The notes beneath the pieces are model-generated. The model ran no database searches. It had not been told where the DNA came from and was given only the letters and a program-made list of their open reading frames with translations. A DNA stretch of 36,956 nucleotides from Phenylobacterium sp. (GTDB lineage Bacteria; Pseudomonadota; Alphaproteobacteria; Caulobacterales; Caulobacteraceae): contig JAGNIV010000028.1 in the NCBI GenBank assembly GCA_018001015.1, positions 1-36,956 of the forward strand, given 5' to 3'. Every line of letters begins with the position of its first letter. The stretch's first letter is position 1. The position numbers and the translations under genes were made by a program. Shown piece after piece: positions 1-9,132 of the stretch.

Positions 1-53
1 ACGAACGGCGCAAAGAACGCCCACTCCTCATCCGACATCAAACCCCGAACCAC
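1..53 (-). CDS. IS5-family transposase, N-terminal fragment (runs off the window)
   Basis: Seventeen complete codons are visible on the minus strand, reading VVRGLMSDEEWAFFAPF, then the window ends. Start could be the GTG at 53-51 or the ATG at 38-36. The pattern of a short leader followed by a 'DEEWAFFAPF'-type helix is typical of IS5-group transposases, which begin with a DUF4096-like helix-turn-helix. The same residues occur at 36906-36956 on the plus strand. The catalytic DDE domain lies outside the window, so activity cannot be judged. Confidence 0.6.
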   Translation of the reverse strand, partial: MVRGLMSDEEWAFFAPF

Positions 54-125
54 GACGGCTCCCCCAAAGAGCAGCCTTGAATCAGCGATCACCTGATTTG
101 GGAATCCACTTAATCAACAGGACCT
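1..125 (-). mobile_element. Outer end of an IS5-like insertion sequence (left copy)
   Basis: Bases 3-125 are the reverse complement of 36834-36956 at the other end of the window, with no difference that I can see. The shared block ends at CCTAG on both sides, after which the flanks diverge. This marks the outer tip of an IS whose transposase reads leftwards out of the window. CTAG fits the YTAR target preference of the IS5 group. Only the 5' end of the element is present, so the family call rests on the first transposase residues and the target-like sequence. Confidence 0.75.
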
Positions 126-193
126 AGTGTTCCGCGCGTGGCCGCGCGATGGTCTAGCCGAAAAATGGCGCGAGCGCGCTGCAGGAGTTGCCC

Positions 194-1048
194 GTGTCAG
201 AGGGTCTAGGCGAAGCCGCCAATGCGGCGCAGATCGACTACTGGAACGCCACGGCCGGGCAAACCTGGGCGCGGTAACAGGCCCAGCTTGACCGGCAGAT
301 CGAGCCCCTGGGCCTGGAGGCCTTGCGCGCGCTCGCGGCCATGCCCGGCGAACGCGTCTTGGATGTGGGCTGCGGCTGCGGACAGACGACCCTGGAGCTT
401 GCCGAGCGGGTCGGCGCAGCGGGCGCCGTTACGGGCGTTGACATCTCCGCGCCCATGCTGGCGATCGCCGAGGCCCGCCCGGTCCCTAAAGGGGCGGCGC
501 GACCCCGCTTCCTGGAGTGCGACGCCCAGACGGCCGACCTCGGCCACGGCCAATACGACGCTGTCTTCTCCCGGTTTGGGGTGATGTTCTTCAGCGATCC
601 GGCCGCGGCGTTCACCAATCTGCGCAAGGCCCTCAAATCAAACGGCCGCCTGGCCTTCGTCTGCTGGCGTCCGTTCGCGGAAAACCTGTGGATGCGGGCG
701 CCGATGGAAGCGGCCCAGCCGTTCCTGCCGCCCTCACCGCCGATGGATCCGACCGCCCCTGGACCGTTCGCGTTCGCCAACCCCGACCGCGTCCGGTCCA
801 TCCTGTCAGAGGCTGGCTTTTGCGACGTCACCCTGCACGCCTTCAACACCTCAATCGGCGGTTCCTCCCTTGAGCAGACGGGCGACCTCGCCTTCCGGGT
901 CGGTCCGCTGGGCGCGGTCCTCAGGGAACAGCCCGATCTGGCGCCGAGCGTGGCCGACGCCGTCAAGGCGGCCCTCGCGGCCTACGAGACCCCCAGCGGC
1001 GTTCTGATGCCGGCTGCGGTTTGGATCGTGACCGCACAGGCGACCTAG
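194..1048 (+). pseudogene. Class I SAM-dependent methyltransferase with in-frame stop at codon 28
   Basis: Reading from GTG 194 gives VSEGLGEAANAAQIDYWNA and then a TAA at 275-277. The same frame continues without interruption to 1048. The upstream part has the N-terminal look of UbiE/Methyltransf_11-type enzymes, so the stop interrupts the original gene. Downstream lie motif I (VLDVGCGCGQTT) and the family's FSRFGVMFF and PGPFAF segments. A shorter product could start at TTG 323 or ATG 341 and would keep the SAM-binding core but lose the N-terminal cap. It is a paralogue of the intact methyltransferase at 31803-32654, sharing FSRFG.MFF.DP.AAF and PGPFA. The substrate is unknown. The gene ends 111 bases before the likely original lgt start. 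Confidence 0.7.
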
Positions 1049-1196
1049 GCAACACAGAGTCGTGCCTGCCCGGGCCTCAAAACGGCCCACCCCATAGTCT
1101 AGCCAAATCTGGGACTTGGCGTAGTCAGGACGCTAGGAAGAGGGGCGGAGATCTCAGGCGTGCAGTTCCCCCAACTTCAACCCGACCCTGCTTCAG

Positions 1197-2003
1197 TTGG
1201 GCCCTCTCGCTATCCGCTGGTACGCGCTTGCCTATATCGCTGGAATTCTTCTGGGCTGGAGATACGCGCGCTCACTCTTGGAGAACCGAGGACTGTGGGG
1301 CGATGCGCGGCCCCCCATGGATTTCCCCGCGCTTGATGACCTGGTTCTCTGGATCACCCTCGGAATCATCGGCGGCGGACGCCTGGGCTACGTTGTGTTC
1401 TACGAACCGGCGGTGATCTGGCGCTCGCCGCTGGAAATCCTTCAGGTCTGGCACGGCGGCATGTCGTTCCACGGCGGCCTGATCGGCGTGGCGCTGGCGC
1501 TACTGGTCTTCGCCCATCGACGGGGCCTCAGCGTGCGGGGCCTCGGTGATGTGATCGCGGCCTGCGCGCCGATCGGATTGTTCTTCGGACGCCTGGCGAA
1601 TTTCATCAACGGCGAGCTTTGGGGAAGGGTGACGCATGTCCCGTGGGGCATGGTCTTTTGCAGCCCTCGCCTGTTGGCGGCCAACGGCGGCGTCTGTCCG
1701 GCGGGCTTGTCGCCGCGCCATCCCAGCCAGCTCTATGAGGCCGTCCTCGAAGGGCTCCTACTGTTCCTGCTCTTGCGACTGGCCAGTCACCGGGCGGGAT
1801 GGTTATCCCGGCGCGGGGCCGTCGCCGTTCTCTTCCTGGTGCTGTACGGCCTGTTCCGGATCGTCCTGGAGACGGTGCGCAATCCCGATCTGACGATGCC
1901 GACGTTCCCGCTGGGCGTGACGATGGGCATGATGTTGTCGACGCCGCTCGTGGCGCTCGGCGCGGGACTTCTATGGCGCGCCTTCCGGCCGCCCGAGCGC
2001 TGA
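1197..2003 (+). CDS. lgt: Prolipoprotein diacylglyceryl transferase, apparent start frameshift
   Basis: Lgt is an inner-membrane enzyme that moves diacylglycerol from phosphatidylglycerol to the lipobox cysteine of prolipoproteins. The frame shows the Lgt signature GRLANFINGELWGR at about residues 131-144, the WHGG and FHGG histidines near 86 and 92, PSQLYEA, and several hydrophobic segments. The open frame starts at TTG 1197, which misses the usual N-terminus. A GTG at 1160 sits behind an AGGGGCGGAG ribosome site. Dropping one base of the C5 run at 1168-1172 gives VQFPNFNPTLLQLGPLAIRW, a normal Lgt start. The gene therefore carries a +1 frameshift or a sequence error. Its stop overlaps the ClC start (TGATG). 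A chromosomal lgt is presumably essential, so this may be an accessory copy. Confidence 0.85.
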   Translation: MGPLAIRWYALAYIAGILLGWRYARSLLENRGLWGDARPPMDFPALDDLVLWITLGIIGGGRLGYVVFYEPAVIWRSPLEILQVWHGGMSFHGGLIGVALALLVFAHRRGLSVRGLGDVIAACAPIGLFFGRLANFINGELWGRVTHVPWGMVFCSPRLLAANGGVCPAGLSPRHPSQLYEAVLEGLLLFLLLRLASHRAGWLSRRGAVAVLFLVLYGLFRIVLETVRNPDLTMPTFPLGVTMGMMLSTPLVALGAGLLWRAFRPPER

Positions 2004-3772
2004 TGTCCGAGACCTCGACTCCGCCTCGGCCAACCCTGTCGCGCCGGCCCCTGGCTTGGCTGCGGGGCCGCCTCCGCTCCAGCGAAATCTGGTTCATCGC
2101 CCTGGCAGTTGTGGTCGGTGCGGCCGCTGGGTTGCTCTCTGTCTTCCAGAGCCTCATCGCCCATGGGCTGCAGGCGCAGCTCTTCGGGTTCTCCATCGAC
2201 GATCGCCTGAGCGCCCTGCCGAAGGTTCGGCCGATCGCGCTGTTGTGGCTGCCAGCCGGCGGATTGCTCTTGGGGGCCGTGTCCTGGCTGATGGGCAATT
2301 GGCGCTCGCGACAGCTCATCGACGTGGTTGAAGCCAACGCGCTCTATGGCGGGCAGTTATCGTTCCGCGACAGCCTCCTGGTCTGTGTTCAGACCTTGAT
2401 CTCCAATGGCTTTGGCGCGTCCGTTGGACTGGAGGCGGCCTATGCCCAGGCCGGCGGCGCGGCCGCCTCCGGGCTTGGTCAGCGGTTGAAGCTGCGGCGC
2501 CAGGACCTCAGGACCTTGGTCGGCGCGGGCGCGGGCGCGGCCATTGGTGCCGCCTTTGGCGCGCCGCTCACGGGCGCGTTCTACGCCTTCGAGATCGTCA
2601 TCGGCTCCTACGCGCCGTCCATGATCGCCCCGGTTGCCGCTTGCGGCCCTCTCCAGCGTGCTGGTCGCGCGCCTGATGGACGTGGCGCCGTACTCGATCC
2701 AGATCGCGGTGCTCCAGCCGCCAGGCGCGCTGGACTACTTGCTCTATGCCGGCCTCGGGATCGTCTGCGCCGCCTTCGGGATTGCGATCATGCGCCTGGT
2801 GGGCACGGCTGAGCGGCTGGTGCGTCTGGCGCCAATCCCGGCTTGGTCGCGGTCGGCGGCCGGCGGCGCCCTCCTGGCGGGCTTCGCCTACGTGTTGCCG
2901 CAGACCCTGTCGTCCGGTCACGGCGCGCTGCATGCCGATCTGGCGACCCGCCTGGGGTTGGCTGCGCTCGCTGCAATCTTCCTGCTGAAGACCAGCGCCT
3001 CGGTCGTCTCGCTCGGGTTCGGCTTCCGCGGCGGCCTGTTTTTCGCGGCCCTCTTCCTGGGCTCCCTGGTCGGGCAGATCTATGCGCGGCTGGTCGAACT
3101 CACTCGGCTCCCTCTGCTACTGCAACCGGAAAACGCCGCGCTTGTGGGCATGGGCGCACTCGCGGTCGCCGTGGTCGGCGTCCCCTTGACGATGTCTTTC
3201 TTGGTGCTGGAGACAACCCGGGACTTCGGCGTCTCGGCCGCCACCCTGGCCGCGTCGCTGATCGCCAGCACCATCGTGCGGGAGCGCTTCGGCATTTCCT
3301 TCTCGACGTGGCGGCTTCACCTGCGCGGCGAGACCATCCGCAGCGCCCGTGACGTCGGCTGGATCCGAACCCTGACAGCTGGCCGAATGATGCGTCCCGA
3401 CACCGCGACGATCGCGGCCTCGGCCACCTTGGCCGAGTTTCGCCGGCGCTTTCCGCTCGGGTCCACAAGCCGGGTGATCTTGCTCGACGATGCGCTGCGC
3501 TACGCCGGGATCGTGATCACCTCAACGGCCTATCTTGAAGGCCCCAAGGACGACAGCCCGGTCAGCACCTGGCGACCAGCGCCGACATCGCGTTGAGCGC
3601 GGATATGAACATCGAGCAGGTGATGCAGACCTTCGACCGGACAGAAACCGAGGAGCTTGCGGTCACCGATGAGACCCGCAAGGTCCTGGGCCTCTTGGCG
3701 GAGGTCTATGTCGCGCGCCGCTACGCCAAGGAGCTTGAGAAGGTGCAGCAGGGTTTGTTTGGGGAAACCTGA
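2003..3772 (+). pseudogene. ClC-family chloride channel/transporter with CBS tail, two frameshifts
   Basis: The ATG at 2003 opens a ClC voltage-gated chloride channel family protein. Membrane motifs seen in order are GFGASVGLEAAYAQAGG, a long AGAAIGAAFGAPLTGAFYAFE stretch, and GFRGGLFFAALFLGSLVGQ. The C-terminal part resembles a CBS region ending in ETRKVLGLLAEVYVARRYAKEL. The frame changes near 2638-2643, where one extra base would restore ..IAPVAA-ALSSVLVARL. It changes again near 3566-3570, where one base seems missing, moving into the frame that ends at TGA 3772. The two shifts together restore a full-length protein of roughly 590 residues. Both could be sequence errors or real lesions. 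It follows lgt with overlapping stop and start codons, suggesting one transcript. Confidence 0.75.
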
Positions 3773-3947
3773 CGACGGCTGGTCACTGACCGGCTTGCTG
3801 ATCGTCAGCCTACGGGGGATGAACACCATATAAGACTAGTCCAACATCCGAAAACACTCTCAGACGCGCAACTGGAAAAACTCTAATTAGCGCGTCATAT
3901 AACAATATCGGTGATACAGAGGCAGCCCCACTCAGCGAGCCTTGGCC

Positions 3948-5483
3948 ATGGCGACCCCGAATGAGAAACTTGCCGCCGCCCTGGAAAGCCTCAAGGCCGT
4001 CCAGGCGCAGGGCCGTGTCGCCATCCGCTCGAAGGATCTCACCCGCACGGTGCGGGAGCTGCTGACCAAGCACGGTTTCCTGCAAGAGGTGATCAAGGGC
4101 TGGTATATTCCCGCACGGCCCGGCGCTGGACCGAGCGAGAGCACCGCTTGGTACACCTCGTTCTGGGATTTCTGCCGCGACTACCTGACCGAGCGCTTTG
4201 GCGACCAATGGGCGCTGACGCCTGAGCAGTCGCTGGTCCTGCAGGCGGGCAACACCACAGTGCCGATCCAGCTCTTGGTCAGGGCCGCGACGGCCAACAA
4301 CCAAGTGACCCGTTTCTTGCACGGAACCTCGTTGTTTGAGGGCGCCCATACGCTGCCTGAACCAGGCGACAGCGTGGTCTTGAATGGCCTTCGGCTGTTC
4401 CAGACCGAGGCCGCGCTGATCGCCGCTCAACCGTCCTTCTTCGAGAACCACCCCACGGAGGCGCGCACGATCCTGTCCACCCAGCGCGACGCCTCGGCCT
4501 TGCTCGCGCGACTGTTGAGGGGAGGGCACACGGTGATCGCCGGCCGCCTGGCCGGGGCCTTTCGCAACATTGGACGAGACCGGGAGGCCGACGACATCCT
4601 GGCCGCCATGCGCGCGGCCGACTACCAGGCGCGTGAAGTCGATCCCTTCAAGGACCAGGCGGCGCGCGCGCCGTACCGCCGCGATCCGTCGCCCTACGTC
4701 CAGCGGATTCGCATGCTTTGGCAGAAGATGCGCGACGACATCCCAGGACGCTTCCCCACCCCGCCCACCAAGGTCAACGACGCCGAGGCCTACATGCGGC
4801 GGGTCGACGAGATCTACGTCACCGACGCCTATCACTCGCTGTCGATCGAGGGTTACCAAGTCAGCACCGACCTGATCGAGCGGGTTCGCCGCGGCGCGTG
4901 GAATCCCGAACAAGACAAGGCTGACCTCGACCTTGAAAACGGCCTAGCCGCCCGCGGCTATTGGCAGGCCTTCCAGGCGGTTAAATCCAGTGTCCGCCAA
5001 GCCCTCGATGGCAAGAACCCCGGCGCGGTCGTCGATCGAGACCACGGCGGCTGGTACCGCGAGCTGTTCGCCCCGAAGGTGACTGCCGGCATTCTGAAGC
5101 CTGAGAACCTCGCCGGCTACCGGACCTCACCGGTCTATCTGCGCGGCTCGCGCCATGTGCCGCTAAACCCCGACGCCGTGCGCGACGCCATGCCGGCCTT
5201 TTTTGACTTGCTACAGGAAGAGCCGGACCCGGCCGTGCGCATCGTGCTGGGCCACTTCATCTACGTCTATATCCACCCCTACATGGACGGGAACGGGCGG
5301 ACCGGGCGGTTCCTGATGAACGTGATGATGGCGGCGGCGGGCTATCCGTGGACCGTAATCCCCGTTCAATCGCGGGCGCAGTATATGGCCGCCCTGGAGG
5401 CCGCGAGCGTCGACCAGAACATTGGCCCCTTTGCCGACTTCCTCGCCGCCCAGATCGGCCGCCCCCCGCCGCCTGCGCCATGA
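3948..5483 (+). CDS. Fic family protein (AMPylase), class II-like
   Basis: Fic enzymes usually transfer AMP from ATP to hydroxyl side chains of target proteins. The 511-residue frame contains HPYMDGNGRTGR at about residues 443-454, matching HxFx(D/E)GNGRxxR, where the histidine is catalytic. An S-x-x-x-E-G segment (SLSIEG) near residues 297-302 precedes the Fic fold. This matches the glutamate-bearing inhibitory helix, so the protein looks self-inhibited and needs no separate antitoxin. The first 250 residues resemble the N-terminal, transcriptional-regulator-like part of large Fic proteins (AIRSKDLTRTVRELLTKHGFLQEVIKGWY). ATG 3948 is preferred to the TTG six bases upstream. The stop overlaps the DMT transporter start by four bases (ATGA), indicating translational coupling. 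No lesion was seen. Confidence 0.88.
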   Translation: MATPNEKLAAALESLKAVQAQGRVAIRSKDLTRTVRELLTKHGFLQEVIKGWYIPARPGAGPSESTAWYTSFWDFCRDYLTERFGDQWALTPEQSLVLQAGNTTVPIQLLVRAATANNQVTRFLHGTSLFEGAHTLPEPGDSVVLNGLRLFQTEAALIAAQPSFFENHPTEARTILSTQRDASALLARLLRGGHTVIAGRLAGAFRNIGRDREADDILAAMRAADYQAREVDPFKDQAARAPYRRDPSPYVQRIRMLWQKMRDDIPGRFPTPPTKVNDAEAYMRRVDEIYVTDAYHSLSIEGYQVSTDLIERVRRGAWNPEQDKADLDLENGLAARGYWQAFQAVKSSVRQALDGKNPGAVVDRDHGGWYRELFAPKVTAGILKPENLAGYRTSPVYLRGSRHVPLNPDAVRDAMPAFFDLLQEEPDPAVRIVLGHFIYVYIHPYMDGNGRTGRFLMNVMMAAAGYPWTVIPVQSRAQYMAALEAASVDQNIGPFADFLAAQIGRPPPPAP

Positions 5484-6547
5484 AGCCCTCGATCTCCTTT
5501 CCTGGCGCGCCGATGGCGCTGGCGTCCGCGGCCCTTTTCGGCGCCTCCACGCCACTGGCCAAGTTGCTGCTTGGCGGCGGTCTAGACCCGTGGCTCCTGG
5601 CCGGCCTGCTCTATCTTGGGTCTGGCCTCGGACTGGGGCTCATCTATCTTGGCCGGCGGGGCCTGGGCGTGCCTGCGCCTGAAGCGCCGCTCCGGCGAAG
5701 CGATCTGCCGTGGCTGGGGCTCGTCGTCCTGAGCGGCGGCGTCATCGGCCCGGTGCTGCTGATGCTGGGCCTGAACCGGACCGCGGCGTCTTCAGCCGCC
5801 TTGCTGCTGAACCTCGAAGGCCTGGCGACGATGGCCATCGCCTGGCTGTTGTTCAAAGAGAACGTCGACCGGCGGCTGCTGATTGGAGCCCTCGCGATCT
5901 TGGGCGGTGCTGTGATCCTGTCCTGGAGCGGCGGCCCCTCCGGCGTCGGCCTCGGCGCGCTCGCCATCGCCGGCGCGTGCCTGGCCTGGGGCGTCGACAA
6001 CAACCTCACCCGCAAGCTTTCATCGGCGGATCCGGTGCAGATCGCCGGCATCAAGGGCGTCGTCGCCGGCGCCGTGAACTTGGCGCTCGCTTTCGGCCAA
6101 GGCGCCCACCTGCCGCACCTGGACCAGGTCGCCGGGGCAGCGATCGCCGGCTTCTTCGGCTACGGGGTGAGCTTGGTGCTCTTCGTGCTGGCGTTACGCC
6201 ACCTGGGGACCGCGCGGACCGGGGCGTACTTCTCGACCGCCCCATTCCTCGGTGCGGCGCTGGCGCTTGGTCTATTCCATGAGCCCGTCACCGCGCAGTT
6301 GGCCGGCGCGGCGGTCCTGATGTCGATCGGCATCGACCTGCATCTGTCGGAGCGACACGAGCATGACCATGGCCACGAGGCGATGGATCATGAGCATCGA
6401 CATGTTCACGATGACCATCACCTGCATGCCCACGAGGCCAGTGATCCGACCGGCGAGCCGCACACCCACCCGCATCACCACGCGCCGATGCGCCACAAAC
6501 ACCCGCACTATCCCGACCTTCACCATCGGCATGGTCATGCCCACTAG
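5480..6547 (+). CDS. EamA/DMT-family transporter with His-rich C-terminal tail
   Basis: The 355-residue protein has about ten hydrophobic segments arranged as two EamA repeats, for example GASTPLAKLLL near the start and a second copy beginning around GVDNNLTRKL. This fits a drug/metabolite transporter in the inner membrane. The last 68 residues contain 26 histidines in HEHDHGH, HPHHH and LHHRHGHAH runs, a cytosolic metal-binding tail by analogy. Substrate is not readable from sequence; metal export or metal-gated transport is an inference from the tail. The start ATG 5480 overlaps the fic stop. Downstream 6548-6757 is a convergent spacer before the minus-strand nitronate monooxygenase. Confidence 0.85.
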   Translation: MKPSISFPGAPMALASAALFGASTPLAKLLLGGGLDPWLLAGLLYLGSGLGLGLIYLGRRGLGVPAPEAPLRRSDLPWLGLVVLSGGVIGPVLLMLGLNRTAASSAALLLNLEGLATMAIAWLLFKENVDRRLLIGALAILGGAVILSWSGGPSGVGLGALAIAGACLAWGVDNNLTRKLSSADPVQIAGIKGVVAGAVNLALAFGQGAHLPHLDQVAGAAIAGFFGYGVSLVLFVLALRHLGTARTGAYFSTAPFLGAALALGLFHEPVTAQLAGAAVLMSIGIDLHLSERHEHDHGHEAMDHEHRHVHDDHHLHAHEASDPTGEPHTHPHHHAPMRHKHPHYPDLHHRHGHAH

Positions 6548-6573
6548 GACGAAAAACGGCCTGGATTGTGATC

Positions 6574-6600
6574 TAATTCCCGATAATACTTATTAGAATC
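6574..6600. repeat. AT-rich half-palindrome resembling the 31643-31674 site
   Basis: The arm TAATTCCCGATAAT (6574-6587) is followed by ACTT and ATTAGAATC. The arm differs at two of 14 bases from the left arm of the long palindrome at 31643-31674 (CAATTGCCGATAAT). Both sit as AT-rich islands in GC-rich intergenic DNA. The form suggests a recombinase crossover site or a regulator operator; no recombinase gene is present in the window to decide this. Confidence 0.35.
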
Positions 6601-6757
6601 AGCGGGTTAGAAGCCCGCGCATAAGAAGCGTTATCACAAATCTGACCATCGGCTTGGCGCGTTTGGTGACCGGAGTCGTGACGGCCATCACCTGAAAAGC
6701 CAAAAATGTCGTTTGAGGACTTGCCTGTTGTGCCCGAGATCATCGAAGATCAGGATC

Positions 6758-7753
6758 TTACCGCTTTAGCCCAGCGGAGAGCGAGAAGAGCACCTCGTGG
6801 GCGGTGCGCGCGATCTCCTGAACGATCTCCGCCGCCGGTTTCACCGCACACACCCGCCCAACGCTCTGACCCGCCCACAGAGATAGTGCCGCGACGTCTC
6901 CACTGGCCTCCGGCCCCGGGGTCGTCGATTGATAGCGCCGCATCTCACGCCCGCCGTCTGTAGCCAGTACCTCGCCCTCGCCTGTACGGCGCCCCGGCGG
7001 GGGGCGGCCGGCCTTCTTCCACTCTTCGTAGGTCGTATTTCGCAGCACCCGGTGAGGGGCGTCGGGCCAGCCTCCGTCGAAGAGGCCGGTATGCACGGTC
7101 GCGGTCTCGTCAGCCTTCAGCAGCAGGTCGCGGTAGCGAGGATGTATGGCGGCCTCGGGGCTCGCGAGAAAGCGGGTCCCGATCCAGGCGCCTGCCGCTC
7201 CAAGCGCGAGGGCGGCGGCCAGACCCTGGCCATCGGCGATGCCGCCGGCGGCGAGCACTGGCGTGCGGCCCACGGCTTCGACGACGGCGCGGACAAGAGG
7301 GAGCGTCGCCACCTCGCCGCGTACGTGGCCGCCAGCCTCCCAACCCTGCGCGACGATGACATCCACGCCTGCGTCCACGGCGCGCCTCGCCTCTGCGGCG
7401 CTGGGGACGGTGGTCGCCACCAGTGCGCCCGCGCGATGCACTTGCTCCATAAAAGGCGCCGGATCCCCCCAAAAGAAGGAGATCAGGCGCACCTCTTCTT
7501 CAAGGCATATGGCCAACCGATCTTCCTGGGGAAAGGCCAGCACGAGATTTACGCCAAACGGCCTGTCGGTCAGCTCTCGCGTCCGACGGATCTCGCGGCG
7601 CGCCGCATCCAGCGACTGCCAGGAGAGCGCGAGCATTCCCAGCCCGCCGGCATTGCTGACCGCGGCCGCCAGAGCGGGACTGCTCGCGCCGCCCATGGGG
7701 GCCTGCACGATCGGCAGGTCGATTGCGAGTTGACTGCAAAACGTCGCCTGCAT
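6758..7753 (-). CDS. Nitronate monooxygenase family protein (NMO copy 1)
   Basis: This is an FMN-dependent TIM-barrel flavoprotein of the nitronate monooxygenase / 2-nitropropane dioxygenase family, 331 residues. It opens MQATFCSQLAIDLPIVQAPMGGASSP, the normal NMO start, so ATG 7753 is chosen rather than the long upstream extension. Landmarks are SNAGGLGML, VIVAQGWEAGGH (with the family's active-site histidine), VLAAGGIADG and GAAGAWIGTRF, which bind FMN phosphate. Family members oxidise alkyl nitronates, but many relatives in catabolic clusters act on other substrates, so the substrate is unknown. It is divergent from copy 2, with a 187-base spacer that could hold both promoters. Confidence 0.88.
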   Translation of the reverse strand: MQATFCSQLAIDLPIVQAPMGGASSPALAAAVSNAGGLGMLALSWQSLDAARREIRRTRELTDRPFGVNLVLAFPQEDRLAICLEEEVRLISFFWGDPAPFMEQVHRAGALVATTVPSAAEARRAVDAGVDVIVAQGWEAGGHVRGEVATLPLVRAVVEAVGRTPVLAAGGIADGQGLAAALALGAAGAWIGTRFLASPEAAIHPRYRDLLLKADETATVHTGLFDGGWPDAPHRVLRNTTYEEWKKAGRPPPGRRTGEGEVLATDGGREMRRYQSTTPGPEASGDVAALSLWAGQSVGRVCAVKPAAEIVQEIARTAHEVLFSLSAGLKR

Positions 7754-7940
7754 GGGCCGGAACACCTCTGACTTCGAGACCGCACTGTCGGGCTGAGTAC
7801 GATGCGTGGTCCCAGTGGACGGCGCGGCGTCGGCTAGCAAGTCCCGGGTCGGGCGCACGCACTGTCTGAGGGCCGAACCATCGCATCGGAAACCTACCCG
7901 TGGTAGACTGGGGGCTATCCCCAAACTCGGAGGCGGCGCC

Positions 7941-9075
7941 ATGAAGTCGGCCATATGCGACGTGTTGGGCATGGAGTTTCCGCTGTTCGCCTTCAGCCAC
8001 TGCCGCGACGTTGTGGCCGCGGTCAGCCGGGCCGGCGGCTTCGGGGTCCTGGGCGCCACGGGCCACTCTCCCGAAAGCGTGCACCGCGAGCTGCAGTGGA
8101 TCGACGAGCATGTGGGCGGCAAGCCCTACGGCCTGGACGTGCTCGTCCCCGAGAACATGGCCACCGCCGGCGAGGTCGGGGTTACCTACAACAGCCTCAG
8201 GAGCCGCGTGCCGCCGCAGCACCCAACAGTTCGCAGCGCGATTGCTCGAGAATGCCGGGGTCCAGGTGATCGAGACCGAGATCTCTGACGAGCGCCAACA
8301 GCCCTTCGATCCAGAGACGGCCTTGCGGGTGCTGGAGGCCGCATTCGAGCACCCCATCAAGCTGATCGCCAATGCGCTCGGCGTGCCGCCGCCGGCGATG
8401 ATCGAGATGGGCAAGAAGCACGGCGTGCCGGCCGCGCTGGTGGGCGCCAAGGAGCACGCCATCCGCCAGGTCAACGCCGGGGTCGATATTCTCGTGGCCC
8501 AGGGCACGGAGGCCGGCGGTCACTGCGGCGAAGTCGCCACCATGGTTCTGGTGCCCGAGGCGTTGGCAGCCATCAAGAACATCCGCGACGTCCCCGTGCT
8601 CGCCGCCGGCGGCATCATGAACGGCAGCCAGATGGCCGCGTGCATGGCCATGGGCGCAGCCGGCGTGTGGACCGGCTCGGTCTGGCTGGCCACGACGGAG
8701 AGCGAGACCAGCGAGATCTTCCGCCAGAAAATGATCGAGGCGTCCTCCCGCGATGCGGTTCGCGTCAGGAGCCGCACTGGAAAACCCGCCCGTCAGCTGC
8801 GGTCGCCCTGGACGGAAAGCTGGGAGCGCAGCCCCGAGAGCCCCGGCGCCTTGCCGATGCCGCTGATGAGCCTGGTCAGTGAGAATGCGCTGCGCTCGGT
8901 CGAGCGCGCCGCCGCTGGCGGCAATGACAAGGCCCGCGACCTGGTCACCTACTTCGTCGGCCAAGGGGTCGGGCTGGTCGAGAACGTCCGCTCAGCGACC
9001 GGCGTAGTTCAGGATTTCAAGAGCGAATTCCTGGAGGCTGTTGAAAGAATGAATGCTTTACTTGACGATGAGTAA
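7941..9075 (+). pseudogene. Nitronate monooxygenase family protein (NMO copy 2), frameshifted
   Basis: ATG 7941 follows CTCGGAGGCGGCGCC. The frame reads MKSAICDVLGMEFPLFAFSH with SRAGGFGVLGATGHSPE, then runs out of frame near 8220. Removing one base of the CCC at 8222-8224 gives RVPPQHQQFAARLLENAG and joins the frame that ends at 9075. The second part carries ILVAQGTEAGGH, VLAAGGIMNG and GAAGVWTGS, the flavin-binding core. Restored length is about 378 residues, normal for the family. The sequence is clearly different from copies 1 and 3 and from a subgroup with a long C-terminus (RSATGVVQDFKSEFLEAVERM). Whether the lesion is biological or an error cannot be told here. Confidence 0.8.
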
Positions 9076-9132
9076 ACTTCCCGAGTGAAAGCTGAAACAA
9101 ATGCAAACACTTCTCCTGGACGAGGGTGCGCC

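Noticed and set aside
238-966. 242-codon minus-strand frame opposite the methyltransferase
   Set aside because: Low-complexity Arg/Ala/Ser composition typical of an antisense shadow; the plus strand has motif I of methyltransferases.
3810-4913. 367-codon open frame on the minus strand opposite the Fic gene
   Set aside because: It is a frame shadow of the GC-rich fic gene, which has clear Fic motifs; the shadow shows no family motif.
7500-8507. 335-codon minus-strand frame bridging the two divergent NMO genes
   Set aside because: It overlaps both NMO coding regions in wrong frames and has no recognisable domain.
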